DNA from: Hofstenia miamia | Lineage: Eukaryota; Xenacoelomorpha; Acoela; Hofsteniidae | Direction of reading: 5' to 3' | Assembly (NCBI GenBank): GCA_900660155.1 | Contig: CABFPE010000302.1 | Location: forward strand, 871,142-935,141 | DNA: 64,000 bases | Shown: positions 47,243-58,776 of the stretch, in pieces | How positions within the stretch are numbered: the stretch's first letter is position 1 | How the letters are laid out: each line of letters begins with the position of its first letter | Program-made: the position numbers and the translations under genes | Notes under the pieces: generated by a model | Seen by the model: only the letters and a program-made list of their open reading frames with translations | Told to the model about the DNA's origin: nothing | Database searches by the model: none

Positions 47243-48414
47243 CTAAATACAACGAGTATGAGTCATCTGCATATAAAAAATCACATAGTTTAAACAATGA
47301 TGTATTAAAAATTGAAATTTATACACTGTTATATGAAAAAAAACCAATCTATTACAAATCTAAGGATGTCTAATAGTAGCGAATAATGAAATAACAACAA
47401 AAAATTAAATACAATTGTTAGAGTGTATACACACATTTCAAACAACTTTGGCAAACAATTCAATATTTTAGTGAGATCCTTAAAGTAGAAAACTGTTTCC
47501 AATGTTGCAGTCACAAAGCTAAAAATTATTAATTAGCGCAAAACTGCAACAACTTGGAAGTGAAACTCTAACAAAAGAACTCAAATTAAAAAAAGCCATG
47601 GCAGAAATTCTTTTATTATGGATATATCTGGACTTTGTTAACTCTTTGTCACTTGACATTAGATTAAATTTGAATAGACGTGATCTAAAACGAGGAAACA
47701 TTATTCGAAGAACTTGCATGTTGGATAACAAATAAATCTTCTGACTACTCTAATTATGATTTGTAGTTAATAGAATGCAAATAGACGCTTTGAATAGTGT
47801 TTATTAATTTAATATAAATACATGAAATTGACCAAATCAAATTCGAGTGTACAAAGTAGAAAGTAATGTTATAGTATAATTTAGTGTATGCATGCACGAT
47901 TAGGTAAATTACAAACGTCTGAAAAGAAATGGAGATTGCTGCCTTCTAAAGACATTGGCTCTACGTCTTGACAGCCATCCATTACGTAAAGCGGAGAGTG
48001 AACAAGGTAAGGCGGTTGTTCCGGAATGTTGTGTGACATGTTTCATTAATAAAAGTTAGCATTTCCGTTCAACGAAAATCTACTTATGCCATCTGCTTCA
48101 TTTTTTCTGAAAAAAACAATATCGATTCTAACTATATAAATATAAAAATTCCTTTCAATGCAACATAAGTTTTTTATTGTAATGGTTCAGTACTACGATG
48201 CGGTCATTTTTCAATTTTTATCGTAATTCAATAAATATAGAATCTGCAGTTTAACCACAATCAAGTCATGCAAGCAAACACAGAAAAGAAAATACTGTGT
48301 AGAAAATGATAACAGAGATAGTTTGACCAAACAACACCAATTTTTGTTACACCAGATGATTGTGAAAAATAATAACTTAATAATATACACATTAATAATA
48401 ATAATAATTATTAT
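47243..48414. other. Region upstream of the 47-kb exon
   Basis: AT-rich. The part near 47930-48060 is less AT-rich and holds the weak ATG candidate at 47982, so it could include a promoter or first exon of the long isoform. Nothing else is recognisable. Confidence 0.35.
47980..47982 (-). other. Weak candidate start codon for the long MRTF isoform
   Basis: An ATG beginning MDGCQD, followed by a possible GAC|GTAGAG donor in phase 0, could open the isoform that uses the 47036-47242 exon. The donor is poor and the open frame short, so the true first exon may lie elsewhere. Confidence 0.15.
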
Positions 48415-49196
48415 TATTATGGCGCTGAATACACTTTCGTGAACTACTATAGTGGCGTTAAATACAAAAACTATTATAATGAGCTTAATATTTTTGCCCA
48501 ATACTATTACTATTGAGTTTTTGAAAACTCATATCTTGAGTATTTTTTAAAAAAACTTTTAGGGGCACGCCCTTGTGAAAACTTAGTTTGCTTAGCGAAT
48601 AATGATCGGATTGGCTTCAAACTAGTTTTATTCGCTTCTACATTAAATTTTACATCTAAATAGTAGTTTCTATTGTTTTTTAGGAGAGATCTAGTCCGAT
48701 ATTTTTTAAGAATTCTTAACAGGATAATGTAGGACGTTACTAAATCAAACAATTTTGAACTAGTCTTTGCGTTGAATAAGTTCAAAAGTTTGTTAAATGT
48801 AGTTTAGAAGAGAATAAAAGTGGTCCGAAGTCGATCCGAGCATTAGTAACTGCGCAATCAACGTTTTATTAAGGGTGATCAACTTACAAAATTTTATTAG
48901 GGTTATGACATTGAGAAAACGCTGATTGTTATGTGAANGCGCTGATTTTGCTAATACCGGCTGGGGAAAATTATTACTGCAAAAACCAATCTAAGTGTGA
49001 GAAAAATTGTTCGAATATGTAGATTTTTGTATGTAGTAATCTACTTTATCATTTAACAGTTAGATATACTAATATTCAATAAGAAATTACAATGAAATAT
49101 TAAGCACCGTTATAATAGACACTTAGTTAAATTTAGCGCCATTATAATAGTTCAATTTAGTTTGTATTCAGCGCCCTTATAATAGTTCATTTTGCA
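48415..49196. mobile_element. Unclassified element with inverted arms of 33-bp subrepeats
   Basis: The left arm (48415-48492) and right arm (49099-49196) are inverted copies, each built of three roughly 26-35-bp units containing AGCGCCATTATAATAGTTCA in variant forms. The interior is non-coding and contains N at 48938. An isolated GGCGCTGAATAC unit recurs at 49335. Class unknown. Confidence 0.5.
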
Positions 49197-49353
49197 AAAT
49201 TTGGAAACTCCTATCTCGTAAACTAATGCCCCTATCTTGCTCAAACTTAAGGCACAATTGGAGCATTGCATAGCTAAGCTACACACCAAGTTTCATTAAA
49301 ATCGAATAAAAACTGAGGCCAATAAATGCAAATGGCGCTGAATACTATGGAGA

Positions 49354-50057
49354 GAGCAGTACCAAAAGACAGAAATGTAGAAAGTAATCAGAAAGAGAAG
49401 ATAGACAAGTACATGAAGTTGGCAGAGGAAATAGAAAGGCTGTGGAAGTTAAAGAAGTAGTCCCGGTAGTAGTAGGAGCAATAGAAGTAGTAAGAAACAT
49501 AAAAGATAGTTGAAAGATTTGGGAGTACCAAAGTGAGGAGGAGCAGTAGCACAGAAGGCAGTATTGTTAGGAGCAGCTAGAGTCCTGAGGAAAGCTCTTA
49601 GACTCCCTGGGAACTGGTGAGTTCCTCGAGCTAAGAGGGATACTAGCATGAAGCTGTGAGAAATAAGAATAATAATAATAAAAATACCATAAAAATAATG
49701 AAACACTTTATTAAACTGGTGAGAATAAAACATAACAAAAAAATAAAAAATCAAGTTTTTCAGCAACGAGAATAGTCAATGAAGATTAAGTAGGAGCAGA
49801 TAGATGAGTAAGCGAAGTAAGAGAAAGTATTAGCAAAGAGGAAGGACATCTCACATTTCTTGAAGTTCGTGGTGAGGATTAAGCGTCATCAGTTCTTAGC
49901 ATTATATATAACATTAACTCTTGAAGGTTATTGCTATTTTAGATTAAAAATATGTATTACAAAATCTTATACGTGGATTTCTGCAATTTTTTCATTTGAA
50001 GTTACAACATATTACTATAGAGTAGTTAATAGAACTCGACAATGGCAATGACCTACT
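49354..50057 (+). mobile_element. 5'-truncated LINE with restriction-like endonuclease, 3' end copy
   Basis: About 700 bp matching 51920-52626: the last codons of the endonuclease ORF, then a shared 3' UTR ending at ATGGCAATGACCTACT. Truncation at the 5' side is usual for LINE insertions. It has no poly-A tail, as in several R2/NeSL-type LINEs. Confidence 0.75.
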
Positions 50058-51263
50058 AAAGCTTGTAGAGAATACATGAACATTCAAAACATGTCCAATA
50101 ATATTAAGCACAATTCAATGCTTGATTAAAGTGCAGCAAACAAACTTGAGAAAAGTTTGTATTGGATATTTGTAATGCAATTTTGTACTAAAAAATTACA
50201 AAACAATATACTTTCATATGATACTCTGTAAAATAGCCAAATATTTTTTAGTGCAATTGCTAAAGTGCCATACTCAATAAATCATGTTAATCGTATAGTT
50301 TAATGCATCTCAATAAAACTTGTTATACACATGATAGAGCAGTTGGAATATTTTTGATATCAGTATTTTATATAAATAATAAAAAGGTTTATTTTTCCTT
50401 AAATCACATTATGCTACATTGGAAGTACACTTTTAACTCAGCCAAGAAAGGATAACAGATTTCAGCGAAGACAATAGTGAATGTAATAAATTCTTGACTA
50501 GTTGTTGGCAGGAATCAGGGATTTTGTAAATTTGTTCTTCAGTTTAATTCGATTTTAGTTTCCTAACTGAACATTTTGTGAACATTTACAATTTCGAATC
50601 GCTATTTTTTGCGAATAGCATAGCATACACTCAATTTGTTAGATTCGAATGGCATTCCAATACTTTGTATAAAAACATTTTAATCAGTAAGAGTAGAGCA
50701 TATTTGAGACCTAATACTCTAAGAGTTTTTTATTAAAGTTATTTCAGAAAGTTTTACACTTATTATTTCGTATTAGAACCCATTTTGTACAGCTTAATAA
50801 AACTAAGTAAAGCCATATAAACATGCATAAGTTTTCGATATTATCTTGGACCATTTATAATGTAAAGCCAAATAACTCTTTTATAGAGTAAATAGGAATT
50901 TAAACTTATTGACATCATCCGTTTACAAACTTTTCCTAGACAGTGATGACATAACAAAAGCATAAATGCTTAACACCTAATTATTATGCTTAATTTCAAA
51001 GCGATAAAAGAAATACATGTATTAGTATTAAGATCTAAACTGCTTTTTACGACACACGTCATCTAATTAGCTGTACGGTTTTAACTTCAAAATTGCTTGG
51101 ATATTCTGTTAATAACTTATTGAATTCACATTTCAGCACCAACATGTATATATTTTCAGAAATAATATTCAGAATCTTTCGGAAGCCCAATTTGCTTTGA
51201 TGGTTGGTGTTTTAAAAAAAGATACCATTCTCTCTGCTTCGCCAAGCTGTCACCTCCCTGTTC
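50058..51263. other. Gene-free AT-rich stretch
   Basis: No coding frame, RNA gene or repeat was recognised between the two LINE pieces. It ends at an N (51264), so the adjacency to the next LINE piece may be a scaffold join. Confidence 0.45.
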
Positions 51264-51264
51264 N

Positions 51265-52626
51265 GATAGCAGACTGTACATGGCAAGGCTTAAAGAGGGA
51301 AAATACTGATGAGTGTAGAAGCAGAACCACTAGGGCTAAAGGAATATGTAGAAGAGCAATTTAGAGGTCACTAAGGAACATAAGAACTGAGAGTGAAGGA
51401 AAGACAGTATACCAGACCAGAGTAGGATGGAATCAGGGAGACAAACAAAATATTGTAGGAACACAGAAAAATGTGACAGAGAAGAAAGCAACAAGTGGTT
51501 AAAGAAGGCAGGACTAAAAAGAGAAACAGAAGCACTGAAAATGGTAGCACATGAGCAAGCAATAAGAACAAACTGGGGGAAGAAGCATATAGACAGAAAA
51601 GTAGATGTAAGTGATAAGTGTAGACTATGTAAGAAAGACTGTGAATCTGATAGCAGGATGTGAGAAGTTTGCGCAGAATGAGTATAGGTTTAGGCATGAC
51701 AAGGTAGGACGAATGGTACACTGGAGCTTGAGCAGGCAGCATGGGTTAGAGGCAGGAGAAAAGTGGTATGCGCATAAGCCACAAAGCGTCATAGAAAATG
51801 ACAAGGTTAAGATACTGTGGGACTTCAACATACAGACAAGTAAGGTGATAGAAGCACGGAGTCAATACATTGCAGTGGTAGACCAAGAGAAAAGATTGGG
51901 AACAGTGATAGACATAGCAGTACCAAAATACAAAAATGTAGAAAGCAAAGAGAAAGAGAAGATAGACAAGTACAGGGAGTTGGCCGAGGAAATAGAAAGG
52001 CTGTGGAAGTTAAAGAAGGTTGAAGTAGTCCCGGTAGTAGTAGGAGTAATAGGAGCAGTAAGTAAGAAGCATAAGAGATAGTTGGAAGATGTGGAGTACC
52101 AAAGTGAGGAGGAGCAGTAGCACAGAAGGCAGCATTGTTAGGAACGGCTAGAGTTCTGAGGAAAGCTCTTAGACTCCCTGGGAACTGGTGAGTTCCCCGA
52201 GCTAAGAGGGATACTAGCATGAAGCTGTGAAAAATAAGAATAATAATAATAAAAATAACAAATAATAATGAAACACTTTATTAAACCGGTGAGAATAAAA
52301 TATAAAAAAAAATTAAAAATCAAGTTTTTCAGCAATGAGAATATTCAATGAAGATTAAGTAGGAGCAGATAGATGAGTAAGCGAAGTGAGAGAAAGGATT
52401 AGCAAAGAGGAAGGACATCTGACATTTCTTGAAGTTCGTGGTGAGGATTGAGCGTCATCAGTTCTTAGCATTATATATAACATTAACTGTTGAAGGTTAT
52501 TGCTATTTTAGATTAAAAATATGTATTACAATATCTTAGACGCTGATTTCTGCAATTTTTTCATTTGAAGTTACAACATATTACTATAGAGTAGTAAATA
52601 GACCTCGACAATGGCAATGACCTACT
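51265..52626 (+). mobile_element. LINE of the restriction-like-endonuclease group (R2/NeSL-like), 3' portion
   Basis: Only the C-terminal part of the polyprotein remains; reverse transcriptase is missing. Two frames (51427-51663 and 51611-52081) together show KHIDRKVDVSDKCRLC (first half of the CCHC knuckle), then GCEKFAQNEYRFRHDKVGRM, WYAHKPQSVIENDKVKILWD and VIDIAVPKYKN, the block order of the REL endonuclease domain in this LINE group. A frameshift lies within the zinc knuckle, and the usual RPDI catalytic stretch reads RSQYI. Inactive. The 3' UTR and end are shared with 49354-50057. Confidence 0.8.
51611..52081 (+). pseudogene. REL-endonuclease C-terminal fragment of LINE ORF
   Basis: 156 codons from the frame that carries FAQNEYRFRHDKV, KWYAHKPQSV, KVKILWDFNIQT and GTVIDIAVP, then a Lys/Glu-rich helix and VVPVVVGVIGAVSKKHKR. 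Family relatives have RPDI/V where this has RSQYI, removing a catalytic Asp. The CCHC zinc finger begins in another frame upstream. Confidence 0.78.
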
Positions 52627-52915
52627 CTCTCTCGTCAACTTGGTTTTCCACTCCTCCTCATCTCGTCATTTGGTGGTGAATTCAACCTTCCTAGTGTTCG
52701 CTAAANTCTCAGTTTTACAACTTCTTGCAGTCCCCATTGACTTCATTTTAATTACTGAAACCTGGCTCGATCCTTTTAGTATTCCCCTTGCTGATTTTTC
52801 ACCCAAGTTGAGTACTTTCATGATCAGTATATCACTCTCTCTCGTCAATTTGGTTTTCCACTCCTCCTCATCTCGTCATTTGGTGGTGAATTCAACCTTC
52901 CTAGTGTTCGCTAAA
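52623..52915. repeat. 83-bp duplication around a single N
   Basis: 52623-52705 and 52833-52915 match with about one difference (CAACTTGG versus CAATTTGG). N at 52706 follows the first copy. As at 9993 and 13296, this looks like an unmerged or mis-joined contig end. Confidence 0.75.
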
Positions 52916-53535
52916 ATGCACTTGACTAATGACGCTTATGAATCCGCTGTTCTGCATCTTTTTGCTTCCTACTCTCTTGAACAACTTGTATTTTCTCCTA
53001 CTTCCCGCTTCTCCCTTCTTGACTTGGCTTTGTGCTCTCACCCTGATCGTATTTTTGACACCTCTGTGGTCTCTGTTCCGATTAATCTGTCTGATCACTT
53101 ATTTGTTTGTATCGACCGGTCTGTCAATTCTATTACCCAATCTGTTTGTCCTGTTGCTCCTCTAAATGCTCGATCTAACAGTGGCATTGTATCTATAAAT
53201 GCTGCTCTCTTTTTTACGCCCCATTTTCAATAACTCTTTCTCTGCTGATTACTGGTACACCTTCCTTCACCAAATTATTTCATCCTTTGTTCCTCGTCGT
53301 CGGAAAACGCGTATTTCTCTTCCTTCCTATTTCTCATTCCTTACTGTACACTCTTTAAATAAACTCGAATCTTTCAAACGCCGTTACGATCCTTCCGATT
53401 CTTCTAAACTTTCTTCACAGAAGACGTCATCAACTTCATGGAACTTGACAAAATCTCTCTGCTGTCCAATTTCTCAGCTGGATCTCTTCAAGACTCTTAT
53501 TCTACATTATAGATTACCAATTTATTATAGTTTCA
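52707..53535 (+). mobile_element. CR1/L2-like LINE fragment: apurinic endonuclease domain
   Basis: Shows DFILITETWLDP (endonuclease motif with catalytic Glu), then SLLDLALCSHPDRIF and LSDHLFVCID (the SDH motif), followed in another frame by SSFVPRRRKTRISLPSYFS, the usual linker toward reverse transcriptase. No reverse transcriptase follows; a second LINE begins instead. Decayed, with at least one frame change. Confidence 0.8.
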
Positions 53536-53538
53536 GAA

Positions 53539-53805
53539 ATGCCGCATAAGTTTTGGTATCCGTATCATTATGTTGATACATCATACCCCAATTCGGATGA
53601 GATGACACTCTGGATCGTACATCTAATTGCCCTGGCCGGTGATATTGAACTTAATCCGGGTCCAGTTGGCACAAGGTCTACGTCAGAAATGATGACTTTA
53701 GCGATTATACTCTTATTACCCAGTCGACTGTTGTACTTTTTCTTGAGCATTGAAAAACTGAAGGAAGAAATTCGTTTTATTCGGGAAGAAAATAGCGAAA
53801 TTTAA
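53539..53805 (+). pseudogene. LINE ORF1 N-terminus with 2A-like peptide
   Basis: 88 codons. After an N-terminal leader come WIVHLIALAGDIELNPGP (53611-53664), matching the 2A ribosome-skipping consensus D-V/I-E-x-N-P-G-P with a hydrophobic lead-in, then a hydrophobic stretch and a Lys/Glu-rich coiled coil (EKLKEEIRFIREENSEI). 2A-like motifs at ORF starts are known in some CR1/L2-type and other LINEs. Confidence 0.75.
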
Positions 53806-54008
53806 GAAGCGAGTTAAACGACCTGAAGCAGCAACATTCTGTCCATGACACTCAGTCTCATGTTCCAAGAATGGCTGTCAAGCTTGTTGATGACGTCTGC
53901 TTCAAATTTCACTTATGAGTGAATGGTATAAAAAAACAAACGAGCACTCTAAAACCAAAATGGACCTGAAAGAGATTACAACAATTTTCGAACATATATT
54001 TTGCAAGC

Positions 54009-54320
54009 AAAACCACTCAAATTGCTGATATATTTAGACGTGGAAAATTTAGAAGTGATAAAAACCGCACTGTTATCGTTGTACTCCAGTCCATATGGGA
54101 TCGTTGCAAAATACTCTTTCAAACGAAATACTTGAAAGACTACGAATCACCCATCTATATAAACGCCGACCTAACTTTTTCAGGACGTCAGGTTGAAAGG
54201 TTACTCTTAAAGAAACGTCGAGAACTTATTTCTAATGGAATTTCTTCTAAACACTCGAAAATCTGCTCGATAAAATTGTTCAACAACGGTATTGAAGTTA
54301 CCAATGGATTGGGAAACTAA
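54009..54320 (+). pseudogene. LINE ORF1 RNA-binding region
   Basis: Continuous frame QIADIFRRGKFRSDKNRTVI, VVLQSIWDRCKILFQT, LKDYESPIYINADLTFSGRQ then RLLLKKRRELISNG. It resembles the ORF1 domain of L2-type LINEs with an RLGK...RP..V.F...W.R..I pattern. Separated from the 2A-bearing frame by disruptions. Confidence 0.7.
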
Positions 54321-55949
54321 TTCCTCACCCATTTCCAGGCGTACCGACTCACAAACTTATAACACAGCCACATGAAATTACTTTAGTTTAACTGCCACAG
54401 TCTATTAGATCGAAAGCGACGAATATATTTTTCTAATACTCTACTCTATCTAAATTATGATTTTATATGTATTACTGAAACCTGGCTTCATGCCAACACA
54501 TCAACCTCTGAGCTCTTCCTTACCTCATACCAGATTGACAGTGTGATAGGGAATACAATACACCTAAAGAAGTATCAGCTCACGGTAGTGTTCTCTTGAG
54601 TATCAGAAATTGTATTGTATTGTCTACAAGGAAATTGATCTCACAATTGACATTCAAAATGCTGCTGTAGCCTGCAAGTGCTTTGTTGCTCCTAAAACAC
54701 TATTAGTTATGTTTTATAATCCGCTCTCAAATAGCAAGTATAGACGGACTACTGTTTAACTGAGTGTTTTCTTACACTACATAGTCGATTTTACCTTTAC
54801 TGAATGGGCCACTTTTTCCTGTCCTGGATGACATATAATTAGTTCAATCTGTATTGAACACGCAGCCACAAAACACAAGGTGTGGTATTTACTCAGGATG
54901 ACACCTTATTAACCTAGAACCAGATATACAGCTATTTGACGATTTCTCCATGAATGGAATAACTTTCTCCGATCATCTGCCTGTAATGGTAGAAATTGAA
55001 GCTGGTGTTAAAAATAAATCTCGTTCATCATTAGAACATATATACAGCTTTTGTCACGCCGATTATGATAGTATAAAGTCTTCAATAATCACAGCACCAT
55101 TTGTTGAATCGGATATTTAAGATGTCAACAAATCAACTGAGGAATGGTGTATCTTGATTAATAATCTAATTACTAATCATACCTTTGAAGGCTCTTCATC
55201 GTATGAACACTCCCCCATGGATATTTCCAAATATTTCCCATATGATGAAAAAGCTTGCAACTTTACGCCGTTGTCAGTCTCGTCATGCCAGTGACAACCT
55301 TAGCGATAAAGTTTCAAATCTGGAGTTGGATGTAAAACAAGCTATTGACCTGGATCAGTTGAGATTTGAAAAATCACTTTTCTCAGGATGTTCGGCCAAA
55401 CGCACGTTCAAGTACTTTAAGTAGCTCAGAAAGTGCTCATTTACCTTACTTTATTCAATTGAATTTGAAGGAAGCTCTGCTACCACTGACCTAGAAAAGG
55501 CAAATCTTTTCAACACATATTTTAATACCGTCCTTATATCTTCAAGTTATACACATATAAATGATGTTGAGCGTACTTGTTCATGCCACATCGCAGAATT
55601 TAAGCTATCTAAAGAGGCTTTCTCAAATGATCTGGAATCTATGGATGTTACCAATTCCCGTGATTCAGACGATTTGCCGCCTATTCTTTTCAAGAGTCTC
55701 GCACATGCGCTTGTAGAGCCGTTGCTCAAGCTTTTCGATATTATTAAATCAAACGCAGTTTTTCCAAATAAATGGAAAATTAGTAGACTGTTCCCTCTTT
55801 ATAAGAAATTAAGGATAATTATCGCCCAATTGCTTTATTACCTGTGGTATCAAAGATCCTTGAAAGGTGCATATTTGATGCTATTTATCTCTTCGTCGAA
55901 AATAAACTCAGCAACTCTCAGCGTGGATTCATTCATAGCCGATCTACAG

Positions 55950-56800
55950 TGACATAAATGCTAAGCTTTATTGACTCTGCATGTAAATCAATGGCCTTCT
56001 GTCTTCTCAGGTGGACATTGTCTATACCGATTTTTCCAAGGCTTTTGACAGTTGATCACTCAATTTTAATCAAGAAAATGTACATTATTGGGATCCGAGG
56101 CAACCTTTTGAAATTGCAAAAGCAATATTTGCGCTAGGTTTGACAACGTTATTGCCAATGGAACAGTGTTCTCTTCAAAATTGCGTATCATCAGTGGAGT
56201 GCCACAAAGTTCTATTTTAGGCCCTCTTCTCTTCCTCAATTATATAAATGATTTTCCTGATCAAATCAATTTCGCCCAACCTTTTTTGTATGCTGATGAT
56301 AGCTAACTCCTCTCAGTAAATTTAACGGCAAATTCAACAGGACTTCAATCTGATCTAAACAACCTGTGTCAGTGGTCTGCTAACAATCTTGATTTTAATC
56401 TAACTAAATGTTGTCGAATAGTTCTTTCTGGTAACCACAATCCATTGCAACGTTGCGGTCAAGAAGAATTTACGTGATGGCGAGAAAGATCTTAGTATTT
56501 ATATTACTCACAATCTGGATTGGTCTTTACACAATTCTAGCGTTGCTACCAATGCAAACAAAGTCTTTCAAATGATTCGGGGCAATATTTCTATACAAAC
56601 ATCTCTTAATACCAAACTCGCTTTGTTTAAATCTACTGTCCTGTCTAAAATCACTTATGGTTCACCATGCTGGTCTGCCTCAAAATCTAATTTGGCATCC
56701 CTGGAAAGAATTCAGCGTCGGGCAATGAGGTGAGTGCTAGGTGACGGCATTCAGTACAAGGAACGTCTTAAAATCCTCCACTGATGTCTCCCTCTTTACT
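55950..56800 (+). pseudogene. LINE reverse transcriptase remnant
   Basis: Carries [21 protein letters not shown] and the catalytic YADD box, then SANNLDFNLTKC and DLSIYITHNLDWSLHNS. Stops occur between blocks, so it cannot make an intact enzyme. Confidence 0.85.
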
Positions 56801-57097
56801 TAAAGTTGTATGATATCATTATTCTCTCAAGGATAATATCGAACTATTACAATATTGACTGGCATCAGTTTGTTGAGTTTGCGCCTTTCGTCTCGAATAG
56901 ATCTTCGGACAGAGTCATGTTCAAACTAACACACACTCGCACTATCAGATCAGCTCAAACTTCTGGTTAAGATCACCTCAACTTGCCAATTTACTTCCTC
57001 CATCGTTCGATCTGTACATTCCTTCTACTCTTAAGGGCAGCTTTTACTCCTTTTGGATATACAATGTCTTACAATGAAGACAATTCCTGTTCATTCA

Positions 57098-57098
57098 C

Positions 57099-57129
<31 letters not shown>

Positions 57130-57130
57130 T
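57098..57130 (+). repeat. (ATT)n tail of the LINE
   Basis: About ten ATT units directly after the LINE 3' UTR, as expected for the 3' terminus of a CR1/L2-type LINE. Confidence 0.8.
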
Positions 57131-58768
57131 TTCAAAATTGTTCAAATTCCATTATTATAAAGATTTGTTATATTACTGAGGCATTAATATCTTTTAAAGT
57201 TTCTTCAAAATATTCAATTATTTAAATATTTAACAGAAAATGGAATTTTCTAAAAAAATTCAACTATTGAACCTATATTAACCATATGCAACCATTTGTA
57301 AGGCTGACTAAGAAACTATGCTTCTTGTTGACCGTAAGAATTAGTAAACTACTGCTCATATTCCACAGCTTTTGTCTAGCATTTATAAGTCCTCTTTCCA
57401 ATAGAAGGCTCATAAATACGTTCAACAAGAGCTGCGTGTTGTGCACATGACACAATATGAGCTTGTCTGGTTTACTGCTAATGACTGTTTCAACCGATAA
57501 AATAGTCTACAGTTAACCCACTCCCAAGTTTCTTATATAAATGCAAGAGTAAAGATGCAACTACTAAAGCAGAGTGTTTTAATTTATAATGATGTTCATT
57601 TGGCGAGTAAATATGTTATATTAATAGTCAGACATCTTAGCCAATCATTGGTAAACTATAATAGTTCAATTGTTGGGATTCCTTATGTGCTAAAATGCTC
57701 GAGAGTGGAAATTGATTCAGTTGCAACTCATAACCTAAATTAAATTGTCAAATAATTCACATGTAAAGTGCAACTCCTTCGTGATCTTCATTTATATTTT
57801 ATTAACATCTGCGTCCCCCCTAAAATTTCTAAAAAAACTCAGTGGGGGACGCCGTCCCCCCGAGAGTGCAGCCCTGGCCGTAAGGTAAACCTAACTCTAG
57901 AAAAACGTTAAAGTTCGCGTTAACTTAAGAAATTCCGTTGCACAACGGCGTTATGGCTTAAGTTACCTTTACGGCAATGTGCGACGGGATTAGCTGAACT
58001 ATAACTTAACGGCAGTGTACGGCGGCGCGAAGGTCATCAAAATTTTTTCATCTAGCTCAATTTACATATTTAGCATGCTTTCTAGTGAATTACCTGCTCA
58101 AGCTTCTCTAGTAATAAGTATGAGATTAAATTTTTGAAATCCAAACAAGAACATGTTTTCTCTGTACGTAAGTTGGATTAAATTTAAGTTTTTAATAAAG
58201 CGCGCTATTTCAGTTTTTCCAGTTAAAACTAAACACTTTCAGAAAGATAGTAAAAGTCATCTCCTTCATATACGAACAAATATATCACATTTGTCAATTC
58301 TGCTTTTGCTGAAAAGGCCAAAATTTCAATTTGCAGCCAATAGCTTGGTTATAAAGGAATAAATGAATCATGTTTATTTGTGAATTACTAACATAATTTA
58401 CCTTTGAAACATTCCAGCCTTACGTTTAATTTGTACAGTACGCTATTCACATATTCATCAAAAAACTTAATAGGTAGGAGTTGTTAGCTATCGATTTTAC
58501 AGTTTACAAGCAATATATTTACAATTTATTGATTTACTCACATATAATAGTTTCTATAGCACATATTTAAATTTCAAGCAAATAGATTCTCATTTGTGTT
58601 GATCAATTATTTTGGTTTTGTTTTTTATGGTATTACCTAGAACAAGAAAGCTCTAATACACACATACACGTAAGATTTACTAATTTGAAAAGAAAGTAAC
58701 AGTTCATACAAAAACAAATATTGTGTTAAGGTCGTGTCCCTTCAATAATTAATTCAAAGCCCTGGACA
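57131..58768. other. Gene-free stretch with a short transposon remnant
   Basis: AT-rich apart from 57810-58030, which is more GC-rich. That part has a possible hAT end (GTGCAGCCCTGG near 57868-57879) and an imperfect inverted pair GCCGTAAGGTAAACC / GTTACCTTTACGGC (57877-57985). No gene was seen. Confidence 0.4.
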
Positions 58769-58776
58769 ATACTTTT

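Larger units (their letters stand above)
53539..57130 (+). mobile_element. CR1/L2-like LINE, nearly full length, decayed
   Basis: Order: a short first frame with a 2A-like motif (53539-53805), an ORF1 RNA-binding-type region (about 54009-54320), endonuclease (FICITETWLHA near 54460; FSDHLPVMVEIEA near 54970), reverse transcriptase (VDIVYTDFSKAFDS near 56011; [20 protein letters not shown] near 56196; FLYADDS near 56290), a C-terminal thumb region (ITYGSPCWSASKSNLASLER near 56650), then a 3' (ATT)n tail. Several stops and frameshifts break both ORFs. The microsatellite tail is typical of CR1/L2 LINEs. Confidence 0.87.

Noticed and set aside
48901-48960. Possible contig overlap around the N at 48938
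   Set aside because: Only ACGCTGATT/GCGCTGATT is shared on the two sides, too little to call a duplicated contig end.
51371-52335. Long minus-strand Leu-rich frames
   Set aside because: They are antisense shadows of the purine-rich LINE ORF and 3' UTR on the plus strand.
57810-57985. Possible MITE made of CAGCCCTGG and GCCGTAAGGTAAACC segments
   Set aside because: The two motifs do not pair as ends of one element and no target duplication was found. Noted only as remnants.
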